Below, in pieces: positions 11,108-19,562 of a DNA stretch of 64,000 nt (within the stretch, counting starts at the first letter, position 1; every line of letters begins with the position of its first letter). The notes beneath the pieces were generated by a model. That model ran no database searches. It saw nothing but the letters and a program-made list of their open reading frames with translations, and was not told the origin of the DNA. The stretch is from Thalassobaculum_A sp040219615. Its GTDB lineage: Bacteria > Pseudomonadota > Alphaproteobacteria > Thalassobaculales > Thalassobaculaceae. Position numbers and translations under genes: made by a program. The stretch spans positions 62,001-126,000 of the forward strand of contig NZ_JAVJSE010000040.1 of the NCBI RefSeq assembly GCF_040219615.1, given 5' to 3'.

Positions 11108-12655
11108 CTAGCCGCCGGTCGCCCTCTCCGATGCATCTCGTCCTCCCAGAGTTGCGCCCGCCGTGCGCGCGACCATCCAGTCGTCGAGCCGGCGGATCTC
11201 TTCTTGTGTCATTCGCAGTCCGAGCTTGGTCCGGCGCCAGGCCACGTCCTCGGCCCGGCCCGCCCACTCGGTGTCCATCAGGTAGCCGACCTCGGCCTCG
11301 GTCGGCCCGGCGCCGAACGAGGCGCCGAGATCGGCGGCGCAGGCGGCATTGCCGACCACGTTCCACACCCGGGTCCCGTAGGCCCGCACCAGCCGGCGCG
11401 CCTCGGCGTGGCCGAGACCCGGCAGCCGGGTGCGCAGCGCGCCGACCAGGGCGTCGACGCCGCGCGGGGCGAAGTCGCCGCCCGGCAGCGGGGCGGATGC
11501 GGTCCACGACCGGCCGAGCTCGGGGAAGCTGCGGCGCAGATGGTCCATCGCCGCCTCGGCCAGCCGCCGGAAGGTGGTGATCTTGCCGCCGAACACGCTG
11601 AGCGCCGGGGCGCCGCCGGCCTCCGACCACTCCAGGACGTAGTCGCGGGTGGCCTCCTGGGCCTTGCTGGCGCCGTCGTCATACAGCGGCCGCACCCCGG
11701 AATAGGTCCAAACCACGTCGGCCGGGGTGACCGGCGCCTGGAAATACTCGGAGGTCAGCCGGCAGAGATAGGCGATCTCGTCCTCGCTGATCGCCGCCGC
11801 CCCCGGATCGCCCTTGTAGTCCTCGTCGGTGGTGCCGATCAGGGTGAAGGCGCCCTCATAGGGGATCGTGAAGATGATCCGGCCGTCGGAGTTCTGGAAG
11901 ATGTAGCAACGGTCGTGCTCGTACAGCTTCGGCACCACCACGTGACTGCCCTTGACCAGGCGCACGGCGCTGCCGGAGTTCACCCCGAGGCGGCCGCCCA
12001 GCACGTCGGCCACCCACGGCCCGGCGGCATTCACCACCGCCCGCGCCCGCACCGTCCGCTCGCCGTCCGGCCCGCGCAGCCGGGCCACCCAGCCGCCGGC
12101 CTCGGTCCGGGCGTCGACCAGGGCGGTCCGGGTCAGGATCGTGGCGCCGCGCTCGTGGGCGTCCAGGGCGTTCAGCACCACCAGCCGGGTGTCCTCGACC
12201 CAGCAGTCGGAATACTCGAAGCCTAGGTGGTAGTCCGGCTTCAACGGCGCCCCGACCGGCGACCGGTCGAGGTCGATGACCCGGGTGCCCGGCAGCAGGT
12301 CGCGGCCGCCCAGATGGTCGTACAGGAACAGCCCGAGCCGCAGCAGCCAGGCCGGGCGCAGGCCCTGGTGGTGCGGCAGCACGAAACGCAGGGGCCAGAT
12401 GATGTGCGGGGCGGCGCGCAGCAGCACCTCGCGCTCCTTCAGGGCCTCGCGGACCAGCCGGAACTCGTAGTGCTCGAGATAGCGCAGGCCGCCATGCACC
12501 AGCTTGGTGCTCGCCGACGAGGTGGCGGAAGCCAGGTCGCCCTTCTCGGCCAGCACGACCGACAGACCGCGCCCGGCCGCGTCCCGGGCGATGCCGGCAC
12601 CATTGATGCCGCCCCCGACCACCAGAACGTCAACACTCGCCAATGGCGTGTCCAC
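11108..12655 (-). CDS. glpD: Glycerol-3-phosphate dehydrogenase (FAD, quinone-linked) GlpD
   Basis: 515 residues, the usual length for aerobic GlpD. It oxidises glycerol-3-phosphate to dihydroxyacetone phosphate at the inner membrane and passes electrons to quinone. The N-terminal FAD dinucleotide fold reads VLVVGGGINGAGIARDAAGRG (in part, residues 10-30). The strong GlpD signature STKLVHGGLRYLEHYEF follows near 49-65. The C-terminal DAO-type cap is complete. It sits between glpR upstream (113-base gap) and glpV downstream, so imported glycerol, after GlpK phosphorylation, is oxidised by its product. Confidence 0.95.
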   Translation of the reverse strand: MDTPLASVDVLVVGGGINGAGIARDAAGRGLSVVLAEKGDLASATSSASTKLVHGGLRYLEHYEFRLVREALKEREVLLRAAPHIIWPLRFVLPHHQGLRPAWLLRLGLFLYDHLGGRDLLPGTRVIDLDRSPVGAPLKPDYHLGFEYSDCWVEDTRLVVLNALDAHERGATILTRTALVDARTEAGGWVARLRGPDGERTVRARAVVNAAGPWVADVLGGRLGVNSGSAVRLVKGSHVVVPKLYEHDRCYIFQNSDGRIIFTIPYEGAFTLIGTTDEDYKGDPGAAAISEDEIAYLCRLTSEYFQAPVTPADVVWTYSGVRPLYDDGASKAQEATRDYVLEWSEAGGAPALSVFGGKITTFRRLAEAAMDHLRRSFPELGRSWTASAPLPGGDFAPRGVDALVGALRTRLPGLGHAEARRLVRAYGTRVWNVVGNAACAADLGASFGAGPTEAEVGYLMDTEWAGRAEDVAWRRTKLGLRMTQEEIRRLDDWMVARTAGATLGGRDASERATGG

Positions 12656-12740
12656 CTGTCCTCCCGACGCCGGAACCGCGGCCCGCGAAGGTCGGGTTCT
12701 CTTTTCGAAACTTCAGCTTCGAAGTCGTACAGGAGCGTCA

Positions 12741-12761
12741 GAATTTTCGCAAACGAAATTC
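12741..12761. promoter_or_regulatory. Candidate GlpR operator upstream of glpD
   Basis: An inverted repeat GAATTTTCG-CAAA-CGAAATTC with core TTCG-N4-CGAA. E. coli GlpR operators have the same TTCG-N4-CGAA core and spacing. It lies about 90 bases upstream of the glpD start. Two further TTCGAA palindromes follow at 12704-12709 and 12718-12723. Because GlpR is encoded directly upstream, regulation of glpD by GlpR is the natural reading. Confidence 0.55.
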
Positions 12762-12768
12762 CCGGGAC

Positions 12769-13536
12769 TCAAACGTCGACGGACACCAGCCGGACATTGT
12801 GGTGGCGGAACACCTCAGCGAACGTCTCGGGAACCGGGGAATTGGTGAAAAGCGTATGCATCTGCGAGATATGGCCGAGCCGGACCATCGCCTTGCGGCC
12901 GAACTTGGAATTGTCGGCACACAGGAAGACCTTTTCGGAATTGCGCACAATGGACTGGGCGACCCGGACCTCGCGATAGTCGAAATCCAGCAGCGAGCCG
13001 TCGTCGGCGATGCCGCTGATTCCAATGACCCCGACGTCGACCCGGAACTGCTGGATCAGGTCGGTCGCCGACTCGCCGACGATGCCGCCGTCGCGGTTGC
13101 GCACCACCCCGCCGGCGATGATCACCTCGAACGTCGGGTTGCCGGTCAGGATCTGGGCGACGTTCAGGTTGTTGGTGATCACCCGCAGCCCGGTGTGATC
13201 GAGCAGCGCCCGTGCCACCGACTCTGTGGTGGTCCCGATGTTGATGAACAGTGACGAATGATCCGGGATCTCGGTCGCCACCTGAATCCCGATCGCCCGC
13301 TTCTCCGCGTCGAACGCCAGGCGCCGGCGGTCGTAGGGCGCGTTCTCGACGCTCGACGACAAACCGGCGCCGCCGTGGTAGCGCTTCAGCTCGCCACGCT
13401 CCGCCAGGAAATTGATGTCGCGTCGGATGGTCTGCGGCGTGACCTCGAACATCTGGACCAGTTCGTCGATGGAGGCATAGCCCCGTTCGCCGACGATCTC
13501 CCTGATGCGGCCGCGCCGCCGGGTGGCCTTGTCCAT
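12769..13536 (-). CDS. glpR: DeoR-family glycerol repressor GlpR
   Basis: 255 residues. The N-terminal DeoR winged helix (about 5-57) shows the recognition-helix signature VTPQTIRRDINFLAERGEL. The C-terminal sugar-isomerase-like effector domain includes NIGTTTESVARAL, the phosphosugar-binding loop typical of the family. The frame is open further upstream, but the ATG at 13536 gives the exact family start (MDKATRRRG) and has AGG sequences before it, so I choose it. Glycerol-3-phosphate is the family effector. It is divergent from glpK, with inverted repeats of TTTTCGAT in the shared 136-base gap. Confidence 0.9.
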   Translation of the reverse strand: MDKATRRRGRIREIVGERGYASIDELVQMFEVTPQTIRRDINFLAERGELKRYHGGAGLSSSVENAPYDRRRLAFDAEKRAIGIQVATEIPDHSSLFINIGTTTESVARALLDHTGLRVITNNLNVAQILTGNPTFEVIIAGGVVRNRDGGIVGESATDLIQQFRVDVGVIGISGIADDGSLLDFDYREVRVAQSIVRNSEKVFLCADNSKFGRKAMVRLGHISQMHTLFTNSPVPETFAEVFRHHNVRLVSVDV

Positions 13537-13576
13537 GACCTGACCTCGTTTTCTTTTTTCTGGAAAAGGGTAGGCG

Positions 13577-13603
13577 TTTTCGATTTTCTTTCTCAATCGA
13601 AAA
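13577..13603. promoter_or_regulatory. Candidate GlpR operator between glpR and glpK
   Basis: TTTTCGAT (13577-13584) and its exact inverse ATCGAAAA (13596-13603) are separated by 11 bases. A direct CGAACGAAA motif follows at 13608-13616. The same TTTTCG half-site occurs in the glpR-glpD gap. The site would cover the promoters of both glpR and glpK. Confidence 0.5.
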
Positions 13604-13672
13604 TCAACGAACGAAACCCGCGCGACGCCGTAATGACGGCCCGGCGGGACGGGACTTTCCAGGGAGGATGGC

Positions 13673-15166
13673 ATGGCGGACACCCAGGCGGTGGTCGCGA
13701 TCGACCAGGGAACCACCAGCAGCCGGGCCATCGCCTTCCGCCCCGACGGCTCGATCGTGGCCGTCGCCCAGCGCGAGTTCCGGCAGATCTATCCGGCCAG
13801 CGGCTGGGTCGAGCACGACCCGGAGGACATCTGGTCGACCACGCTCGCAGTGACCCGCGAGGCGATCGACGGGGCCGCCGCGGCCGGCCTGCGGGTCGCC
13901 GCCCTCGGCATCACCAACCAGCGCGAGACCACCATCGTGTGGGATCGCGCAACCGGCCGGGCGATCCACAACGCGATCGTCTGGCAGGACCGGCGGACCG
14001 CCGGCGCCTGCGCCCGGCTGCGCGACGACGGCCTCGAGGACCTGGTGACCGACCGCACCGGGCTGCTGCTCGACCCGTACTTCTCCGCCACCAAGGTGGC
14101 CTGGATCCTCGACCATGTGGACGGCGCGCGCGACCGGGCGGCCCGCGGCGAGCTGGCCTTCGGAACCGTCGACAGCTTCCTGATGTGGCGGCTGACCGGC
14201 GGCCGAGTGCACGTCACCGACGCCACCAACGCGTCGCGCACCAACCTTTGCGGCCTGACGTCGGGCGAGTGGGACGACGAGATGCTGTCGGTGTTCCAGG
14301 TGCCGCGCTCGGTGCTGCCGGAGATCCGCGACTGCGCGGCCGACTTCGGCGAGACCGACCCGTCGGTGCTCGGACACCGGCTGCCGGTGCTCGGCATCGC
14401 CGGCGACCAGCAGGCCGCCGCCGTCGGCCAGGCCTGCTTCCGGCCGGGCGACATCAAGTCGACCTACGGCACCGGCTGCTTCGTGATCCTGAACACCGGC
14501 GACGCGCCGGTACGCTCGAACAACCGCCTGCTCGGCACCCTGTGCTACCGGATCGCCGGCAGGAGCACCTATGCCCTGGAGGGCGCGATCTTCGTGTCGG
14601 GCGCGGTCGTCCAGTGGCTGCGCGACGGCCTCGGCATCATCGAGAAGGCGGCCGAGACCGAGGCCCTGGCACGCTCGGTCGAGGACACCGGCGGGGTCTA
14701 CCTGGTGCCGGCCTTCACCGGGCTCGGCGCGCCGTTCTGGGACCCCGAGGCGCGCGGCGCCATGTTCGGCCTGAGCCGCGACACCGGCCGCGCGCATCTG
14801 GCGCGCGCCGCGCTGGAGGCGGTCGCCTACCAGACCCGCGACCTGTTCCGGGCGATGGCCGAGGACGGGATGAAGCCGGGCACGCTTCGGGTCGACGGCG
14901 GCATGGCGGCGAACGACTGGCTGATGCAGTTCCTGGCCGACGTCCTGGCGATCCCGGTCGAGCGCCCGACGGTGACCGAGACCACCGCGCTCGGGGCGGC
15001 CGCCCTGGCGGCGCTGCAGGCCGGCATCTACGGCTCGCTCGACGATGTCGCCGCGTCCTGGGCGCTCGACCGCCGATTCGAGCCGGCGATGCCGCCGGCC
15101 ACCCGCCGACGGCTGCTGTCCGGCTGGGACGCGGCGGTCGCCCGGACCCGCATCCGGATCGGCTGA
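13673..15166 (+). CDS. glpK: Glycerol kinase
   Basis: 497 residues, full family length. It phosphorylates glycerol to glycerol-3-phosphate with ATP, trapping imported glycerol in the cytoplasm and producing both the GlpD substrate and the GlpR effector. FGGY kinase features include the N-terminal phosphate loop DQGTTSSRA (11-19), NQRETTIVWDRATG near 83, and the ATP-site segment STYGTGCF near 262-269. The C-terminal DGGMAANDWLMQFLAD is also a glycerol kinase hallmark. The ATG at 13673 is preceded by AGGGAGG at about 7 bases; the out-of-frame ATG at 13668 is ignored. It is divergent from glpR. Confidence 0.96.
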   Translation: MADTQAVVAIDQGTTSSRAIAFRPDGSIVAVAQREFRQIYPASGWVEHDPEDIWSTTLAVTREAIDGAAAAGLRVAALGITNQRETTIVWDRATGRAIHNAIVWQDRRTAGACARLRDDGLEDLVTDRTGLLLDPYFSATKVAWILDHVDGARDRAARGELAFGTVDSFLMWRLTGGRVHVTDATNASRTNLCGLTSGEWDDEMLSVFQVPRSVLPEIRDCAADFGETDPSVLGHRLPVLGIAGDQQAAAVGQACFRPGDIKSTYGTGCFVILNTGDAPVRSNNRLLGTLCYRIAGRSTYALEGAIFVSGAVVQWLRDGLGIIEKAAETEALARSVEDTGGVYLVPAFTGLGAPFWDPEARGAMFGLSRDTGRAHLARAALEAVAYQTRDLFRAMAEDGMKPGTLRVDGGMAANDWLMQFLADVLAIPVERPTVTETTALGAAALAALQAGIYGSLDDVAASWALDRRFEPAMPPATRRRLLSGWDAAVARTRIRIG

Positions 15167-15179
15167 CGGCCGCACCAGG

Positions 15180-15971
15180 CTACACCACCGGGCAGGCCCC
15201 GCCGTCGACGTTGATCGCGGTGCCGGTGACGTAGCCGCCGAGATCGGAGGCCAGCAGGCAGGCGACCGCGGAGAACTCCTCGGCCTCGCCGACCCGGCGC
15301 ATCGGGATCGCCTTGCCCATCTCGGCGTAGTAGTCGTCCAGGGTGGCGTTGGACCCCTCGGCCGCCGCGGCCGCATGGCGGCGGACCCACTGGTCGCTCT
15401 TGATGCGGCCGACCAGCAGCGCGTTGACCAGCACGTTGTGCGGCGCCAGCTCGCCGGCCAGCACCTTGGTCAGCGCCATGCCGGCGGCGCGGCTGACGGC
15501 GGTCGGCGCGCCCTCGGCCGGCGGCGCCTTGGCGCCGGTGTTCAGCACGTTGATGATCCGGCCCCAGCGCCGCTCGATCATCCCCGGCGCCAGCAGGCGC
15601 GCCAGGCGGATCGCCCCGAACAGCTTGAGATCCAGGTCGGCCTGCCAGGTGGCGTCGTCGATGTCGAGGAAGCGCGAGCGCTTCGAGGTGCCGGCGTTGT
15701 TGACCAGGATGTCGATCGGGCCGGCCGCTGCCTCGGCCTCGCGCACCAGGCGCACGCAGCCGGCCGCATCGGCAACGTCGGCCGCCACCGCGAACGGCGC
15801 CGTGCCGGCGACCGCCGCGATCTCGGCGCGGGCCCCCTCCAGCACCTCGGCCCGGCGCGCGGCGATCACCACCCGCGCCCCGGCCTCCACGAAGCGTGTC
15901 GCGATCGCCCGCCCGACCCCGAGGCTGCCGCCGGTGATCAGCGCCGTGCGCCCGTCCAGACGAACCTGCAT
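15180..15971 (-). CDS. SDR-family oxidoreductase with non-canonical catalytic residues
   Basis: 263 residues with the Rossmann cofactor motif TGGSLGVG (13-20) and the structural NNAG (91-94), so an NAD(P)-binding SDR fold is clear. In classical SDRs a YxxxK pair follows about 155 residues in. Here that place reads TAVSR (157-161), so Tyr is Thr and Lys is Arg, and the preceding serine position is Asn144. I recall this PT-x-VSRAAGMALTK form as a recurrent divergent group in alphaproteobacteria, so it is probably a real subfamily rather than decay. The substrate is unknown. GGGGAGG precedes the ATG. It is convergent with glpK, with only 13 bases between stops. Confidence 0.85.
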   Translation of the reverse strand: MQVRLDGRTALITGGSLGVGRAIATRFVEAGARVVIAARRAEVLEGARAEIAAVAGTAPFAVAADVADAAGCVRLVREAEAAAGPIDILVNNAGTSKRSRFLDIDDATWQADLDLKLFGAIRLARLLAPGMIERRWGRIINVLNTGAKAPPAEGAPTAVSRAAGMALTKVLAGELAPHNVLVNALLVGRIKSDQWVRRHAAAAAEGSNATLDDYYAEMGKAIPMRRVGEAEEFSAVACLLASDLGGYVTGTAINVDGGACPVV

Positions 15972-16039
15972 GCCATCCTCCCCTTGCGCTCTCCGATGAC
16001 GCGCTGCCGCGAGAACCGCGGCGCACGGGAAGGGTCATA

Positions 16040-16333
16040 TCACTCTTTCGGGGGATTTTCTCCGGGCTGCCCGGCCGTGTCGTCGCGGCCGTCGCGTTCG
16101 CGGCGAGCCCGGTCGAGCATGACGCGAATCCGAGGCGGAACCGGCCGGGCCTCGATTTCCGCCGCCCATTGCTTCAGCGCCGCCTTCTGGCGGCGCAGGT
16201 CTTCCAGGGCGTTGCTCAGTTCGGGATCGTACCTCACCGCCCGCTCGACCATGGCGGAGGCGATGTCGTCGAGGGCGCCGTCGAGGTAGGCGGACAGCAG
16301 TTCCCAACTGTGGAAGTCCAGTTCGTCACCCAT
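16040..16333 (-). CDS. Putative soluble anti-sigma factor
   Basis: 97 residues. The N-terminal helix pattern LLSAYLDGALDD...DPELSNALEDLRRQ, followed by PVPPRI, resembles the anti-sigma domain of RsiW-type proteins. There are no zinc-binding His/Cys residues and no transmembrane segment, and the acidic tail stops at residue 97. Anti-sigma factors of this kind usually continue into a membrane helix, so this one is either a cytoplasmic form or a shortened relative. It lies directly downstream of the ECF sigma gene on the same strand, the standard arrangement for a sigma/anti-sigma pair. GGGGAGG precedes the ATG. Confidence 0.65.
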   Translation of the reverse strand: MGDELDFHSWELLSAYLDGALDDIASAMVERAVRYDPELSNALEDLRRQKAALKQWAAEIEARPVPPRIRVMLDRARRERDGRDDTAGQPGENPPKE

Positions 16334-16431
16334 GGCGCCTCCCCACGCGAACCGCCCGACAGTACAGGGAAGTGTCGATCTTGGGGAGAACGCCTTGGGG
16401 CGCCGCCCGGTTCCCGGACCAGGGGGGGGGA

Positions 16432-16440
16432 ACGACGGGG
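16432..16440. repeat. G9 homopolymer between ECF sigma and anti-sigma genes
   Basis: A run of nine G (reads as C9 on the coding strand) in the 141-base gap between the two regulatory genes, with partly complementary CCGG-rich arms around it (16446-16467). Tracts of this length can slip during replication. An effect on anti-sigma expression is conjecture. Confidence 0.5.
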
Positions 16441-16474
16441 ATGGACCGGTCTCGAAAACCGGGCGGCTACCGGT

Positions 16475-17044
16475 TCAGGAGGTGCCGAGGCCGAAGACGA
16501 TCGGCCGGGTCGGCGTGACGGGGAGTCGGACGCGCGCCAGCGCGACATCGCCCTCGCCTTCCTGAATTCGACGCAGCTTGGCGCGAACGCGGGAGACCCT
16601 GGACTTCACGGTCCCGACCTCGACTTCCAAGATCTGCGCAATGGTGTCGTACGGCAGTTCCTCGACCGTCGCCATGACGAGCAGCGTCCGCTCGTCGGCG
16701 CTCAGGGAGGCGAACGCGCGGGCGAACTCCCGGGTCTCGACCCGGGCGACCTGCCCGCCGGGCATACCCTCGCCGGTGTCGGCGGCGTCCAGGCGGCGTT
16801 CCTCGGCATGGTCCCGCACGCGCTGCCGGCGACGGCATTCGGTGTAGAACCGGTTCCGCATGATGGTGAACAGCCAAGCCTTCAGGTTGGTCCCGGCCTC
16901 GAACTGGTGGGACCGGGTCAGCGCCCGCTCCATGGTGTCCTGCAGCAGGTCGTCGGCGTCCGCAGGATTGCGGGCCAGTGAATGGGCAAACCGCCGAAGC
17001 GTCGGTATCAACTGTTCGACCGCGTCCACGAACTCGCCTTGCAT
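16475..17044 (-). CDS. ECF sigma factor (EcfG-like)
   Basis: 189 residues. Sigma region 2 (about 10-80) carries DADDLLQDTMERAL and NLKAWLFTIMRNRFYTECRRR, the latter very like EcfG-type sigma factors. Region 4 (about 112-162) shows the helix-turn-helix LPYDTIAQILEVEVGTVKSRV. A 25-residue C-terminal tail is of unknown role. The frame extends 19 codons upstream, but the ATG at 17044 has GGAGG six bases ahead and starts in register with the family, so I use it. It follows a histidine kinase gene on the same strand after a 209-base AT-rich gap likely to hold its own promoter, and it precedes a candidate anti-sigma gene. No nepR or phyR is visible nearby. Confidence 0.9.
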   Translation of the reverse strand: MQGEFVDAVEQLIPTLRRFAHSLARNPADADDLLQDTMERALTRSHQFEAGTNLKAWLFTIMRNRFYTECRRRQRVRDHAEERRLDAADTGEGMPGGQVARVETREFARAFASLSADERTLLVMATVEELPYDTIAQILEVEVGTVKSRVSRVRAKLRRIQEGEGDVALARVRLPVTPTRPIVFGLGTS

Positions 17045-17253
17045 GATCTGCCTCCGCGTCGATGACCAGTGAAGAATTAATGATCCGCGGCAGACGATCA
17101 ATCCCTACTTCATCACCCCTTCAACTTGTCACAGACAAAGGCAGGAGGCACAAAAATGACACAAGAATATCTCTTCTAGAACACAAGGCATCACTGAACG
17201 AGTATTTCCAGGAACCCAAGAGCGGCGATTGTGACAGGAACGGGACGCGCCGG

Positions 17254-18753
17254 TCAGGCCGGGCCGGCGAGCGGCAGGACGATTTCGACGCCGAGCCCCC
17301 CGGTCGCGCGGTTCTCGACCCTGATGGTACCGTTCATCGCCTCGACATTGCGCCGGACGATCCACAGGCCCATGCCGAAATTCTCCTCGACCGCGGGCTC
17401 CGTGCCGGCCACCGGGCTCGGGCGGCTGGTGTAGCCCTTCTCGAAGATCCGGTCGACGCGGTCGGGCGCGACCCCCGGCCCCTGATCGAGCACCGACAGG
17501 ACCGCACCCCGGCGTTCCGCCCGGACCATGACCCGGACCGTTCCGCCGGGCGGCGAGAAGCCGATGGCGTTGTCGATCAGGTTCTCGACGATGGTTTCGA
17601 TCGCCTCGTCGCCCCCGAGCACCGTGACCCCGGGATCGACATGCGCCTCGAGATGGACGTCGGCGGCCTCCGACGGCCCCCGCATCTCCTCCACCAGCCC
17701 GGAGACCACCCGCCCCAGGTCGAGAACCTGGTTCGGCGGATCGGCCATCAGCGCCGCAGTCTCGATCGCCCGCCGGGCCTCGACCACGAGCTGCCCGAGA
17801 CGGGCACAGCACTGGTCGATGATCTCGATCGCCCGCCGCCCGCGCCGGTCGTCCGCCGGAATCACCGCGCGCAGCGGCTCCAGCGACTGGCGGATCGCGC
17901 CGATCGGGGTCTTCAGGGCGTGGGCGCTTTCCTCGGCGGTCTCGCGGATCGACGCCGCACTGAGCCGCAACCGGTCGACCATGGCATCGAACTGCTGGGC
18001 GACGCCGGTCAGTTCGGGAACCTCGTTCAGCTTCGCGAACCGGCGGTCGCCCTCGCGCCCCATGCTGATCGAGCGGGCCAGGCGCTCGAAGCGCGCGAGG
18101 TTGCGCGACACCGAGAACAGGATCAGCAGGATGACCACCGCCAGCGCCAGGTAGAGGCCGAGCGCGAGGACGATCTCCGGGCGCTGCCAGTACGGCGTCG
18201 AGACCGTCCGGGCCAGCGCCTCGGAGGCCGTCAGCCTGGTCACCAGGGCCCAGCAGCCGGCCGCGGACTGGACCGGGGTCACCGCGACCACCCCGCGGGT
18301 GTCGTAGCTGTCGCCGTCGACCGAGCGCCCGATCGCCTCGGTGGCGTCGCAGGACCGCCACGCCGTCTCCAGCAGCCGCGACTGGATCAGGAACGCGCGC
18401 TCGGCCTGCATGGAGTCCGCCTGCACCGGCGGCACCGCGGCGACCAGCAGAAAGGAATCGATGGCGGCCTCCTGCGGTCGGAACAGCAGGCGCAACTCGA
18501 CCTGGGCGCCGGCCAGCGCCGCCATCCGATCGCCGACCTTGGTCACCGCCGTCGGATCGCCGGTCTCGAGGATCGGGCGCAACGCCTCGGCGATCGCCCG
18601 GCCCTGATTGGCGACCCCGTCCAGCAGGAGCGCGGTCCGCTCCTCGTCGGCGACCCGGAACTGCTGGTAGACTACGGCCGGGACCGCCGCGAACAGGACC
18701 GCGACAAGGGCCAGCTTGGCCGCTATCGGCCGCAACGGGCTCGGCCTGCTCAC
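17254..18753 (-). CDS. Sensor histidine kinase
   Basis: 499 residues. It has a membrane helix near 10-30, a periplasmic sensor of about 160 residues, a second helix near 192-214 and a HAMP-like linker to about 265. The dimerisation/phosphoacceptor helix reads ESAHALKTPIG, with His278 as the phosphorylated residue. The ATPase domain has the N-box ENLIDNAIGFSPPGG, the D-box LDQGPGV and the G-box GMGLWIVRRN. It lies 25 bases downstream of a response regulator gene, with which it forms a two-component pair. The general layout is ChvG-like, but I cannot prove orthology. The stimulus is unknown. Confidence 0.92.
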   Translation of the reverse strand: MSRPSPLRPIAAKLALVAVLFAAVPAVVYQQFRVADEERTALLLDGVANQGRAIAEALRPILETGDPTAVTKVGDRMAALAGAQVELRLLFRPQEAAIDSFLLVAAVPPVQADSMQAERAFLIQSRLLETAWRSCDATEAIGRSVDGDSYDTRGVVAVTPVQSAAGCWALVTRLTASEALARTVSTPYWQRPEIVLALGLYLALAVVILLILFSVSRNLARFERLARSISMGREGDRRFAKLNEVPELTGVAQQFDAMVDRLRLSAASIRETAEESAHALKTPIGAIRQSLEPLRAVIPADDRRGRRAIEIIDQCCARLGQLVVEARRAIETAALMADPPNQVLDLGRVVSGLVEEMRGPSEAADVHLEAHVDPGVTVLGGDEAIETIVENLIDNAIGFSPPGGTVRVMVRAERRGAVLSVLDQGPGVAPDRVDRIFEKGYTSRPSPVAGTEPAVEENFGMGLWIVRRNVEAMNGTIRVENRATGGLGVEIVLPLAGPA

Positions 18754-18778
18754 GGGATCCCGAATGCCGGGAGGAACC

Positions 18779-19552
18779 TCATGCGCTGCTGCCCTCCCCG
18801 TTTCTCAACGCCCGCCAGCGATAGCCGAAGCCCGGATAGTTCTCGATCTCGGAGAACGCCGGGTCCATGTCCTCGAACTTGCGCCGGATCCGCTTGATGA
18901 AGCCCCGGACATTGGCGCGGTAGCCGTCGCCGGCAGCGCCGGCGTGGAACCCGTCGCCATGCACCAGGTCGTAGATGTCGCGGTACCGCATGTCGCGGCC
19001 GGCCGAGGCCGCCAGGGCGTGCACGATCTGGAACTCGGTCAGGGTCAGCGGGACCAGGCGGTCGCACCAGTAGGCACGGCCGACATCCGGGTCCAGCGTG
19101 AGCTGGCCGATCCGCGCCGTGCCCGCCGGGCCGTTCTCCGTCGCCATGTCGCCCGCCGGCTCTGCCTCCTTCGGCGTGCGCCTTCCGGCCAGCACGGTGC
19201 GGACCCGGTGCAGCAGGATCGAGAAGCTCCGCGACTTGTCGACGAAGTCGAGCGCCCCGGTCGCGAGCGCCGCCTCCTCGTAGATCTGGTCGGTCAGGCT
19301 GGTCAGGAAGATCACCGGGATGTCGCCGCCCATCCGGCGCATCTCGCGCAGCGTGTCGAGCCCGCTGAACTGTCCCATCTTCCAGTCGAGCAGGATCAGG
19401 TCTGCGGTCGCGCCGCCGCGCAGGTGCTCCAGCAGCGCCTCGCCGCTCGGCAGTCCCTCGACCTCGAAATCCTGGTCCTCAAGGTTGAGCGACAGGGTTT
19501 CCCGGATGATCGGATCGTCGTCGACGACCATGATGCGGACATTGTCGGTCAT
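18779..19552 (-). CDS. OmpR/PhoB-type response regulator
   Basis: 257 residues. The receiver domain (about 5-120) has the acidic pocket VVDDD, phosphoacceptor Asp56 in LLDWKM, Thr84 in IFLTS and Lys106 in FVDKS. A linker rich in Glu, Ala and Gly leads to a winged-helix DNA-binding domain (about 150-245) with LTLTEFQIVHALAASAGR. Its start lies 10 bases after the stop of the lipoprotein gene and its end 25 bases before the kinase gene, so all three probably share a transcript. Its targets may include the ECF sigma gene downstream, but that is inference. Confidence 0.9.
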   Translation of the reverse strand: MTDNVRIMVVDDDPIIRETLSLNLEDQDFEVEGLPSGEALLEHLRGGATADLILLDWKMGQFSGLDTLREMRRMGGDIPVIFLTSLTDQIYEEAALATGALDFVDKSRSFSILLHRVRTVLAGRRTPKEAEPAGDMATENGPAGTARIGQLTLDPDVGRAYWCDRLVPLTLTEFQIVHALAASAGRDMRYRDIYDLVHGDGFHAGAAGDGYRANVRGFIKRIRRKFEDMDPAFSEIENYPGFGYRWRALRNGEGSSA

Positions 19553-19562
19553 GCGGCGGTGC

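Noticed and set aside
16040..16333. NepR of the general stress response
   Set aside because: The protein is longer than NepR and has the AYLDG...DPEL pattern of RsiW-type anti-sigma domains; no phyR is near.
17156..17179. Seven-codon plus-strand frame with a perfect AGGAGG seven bases ahead
   Set aside because: Nothing downstream on the plus strand could be controlled by it; the next genes are on the minus strand. The AT-rich region is better explained as the sigma gene promoter.
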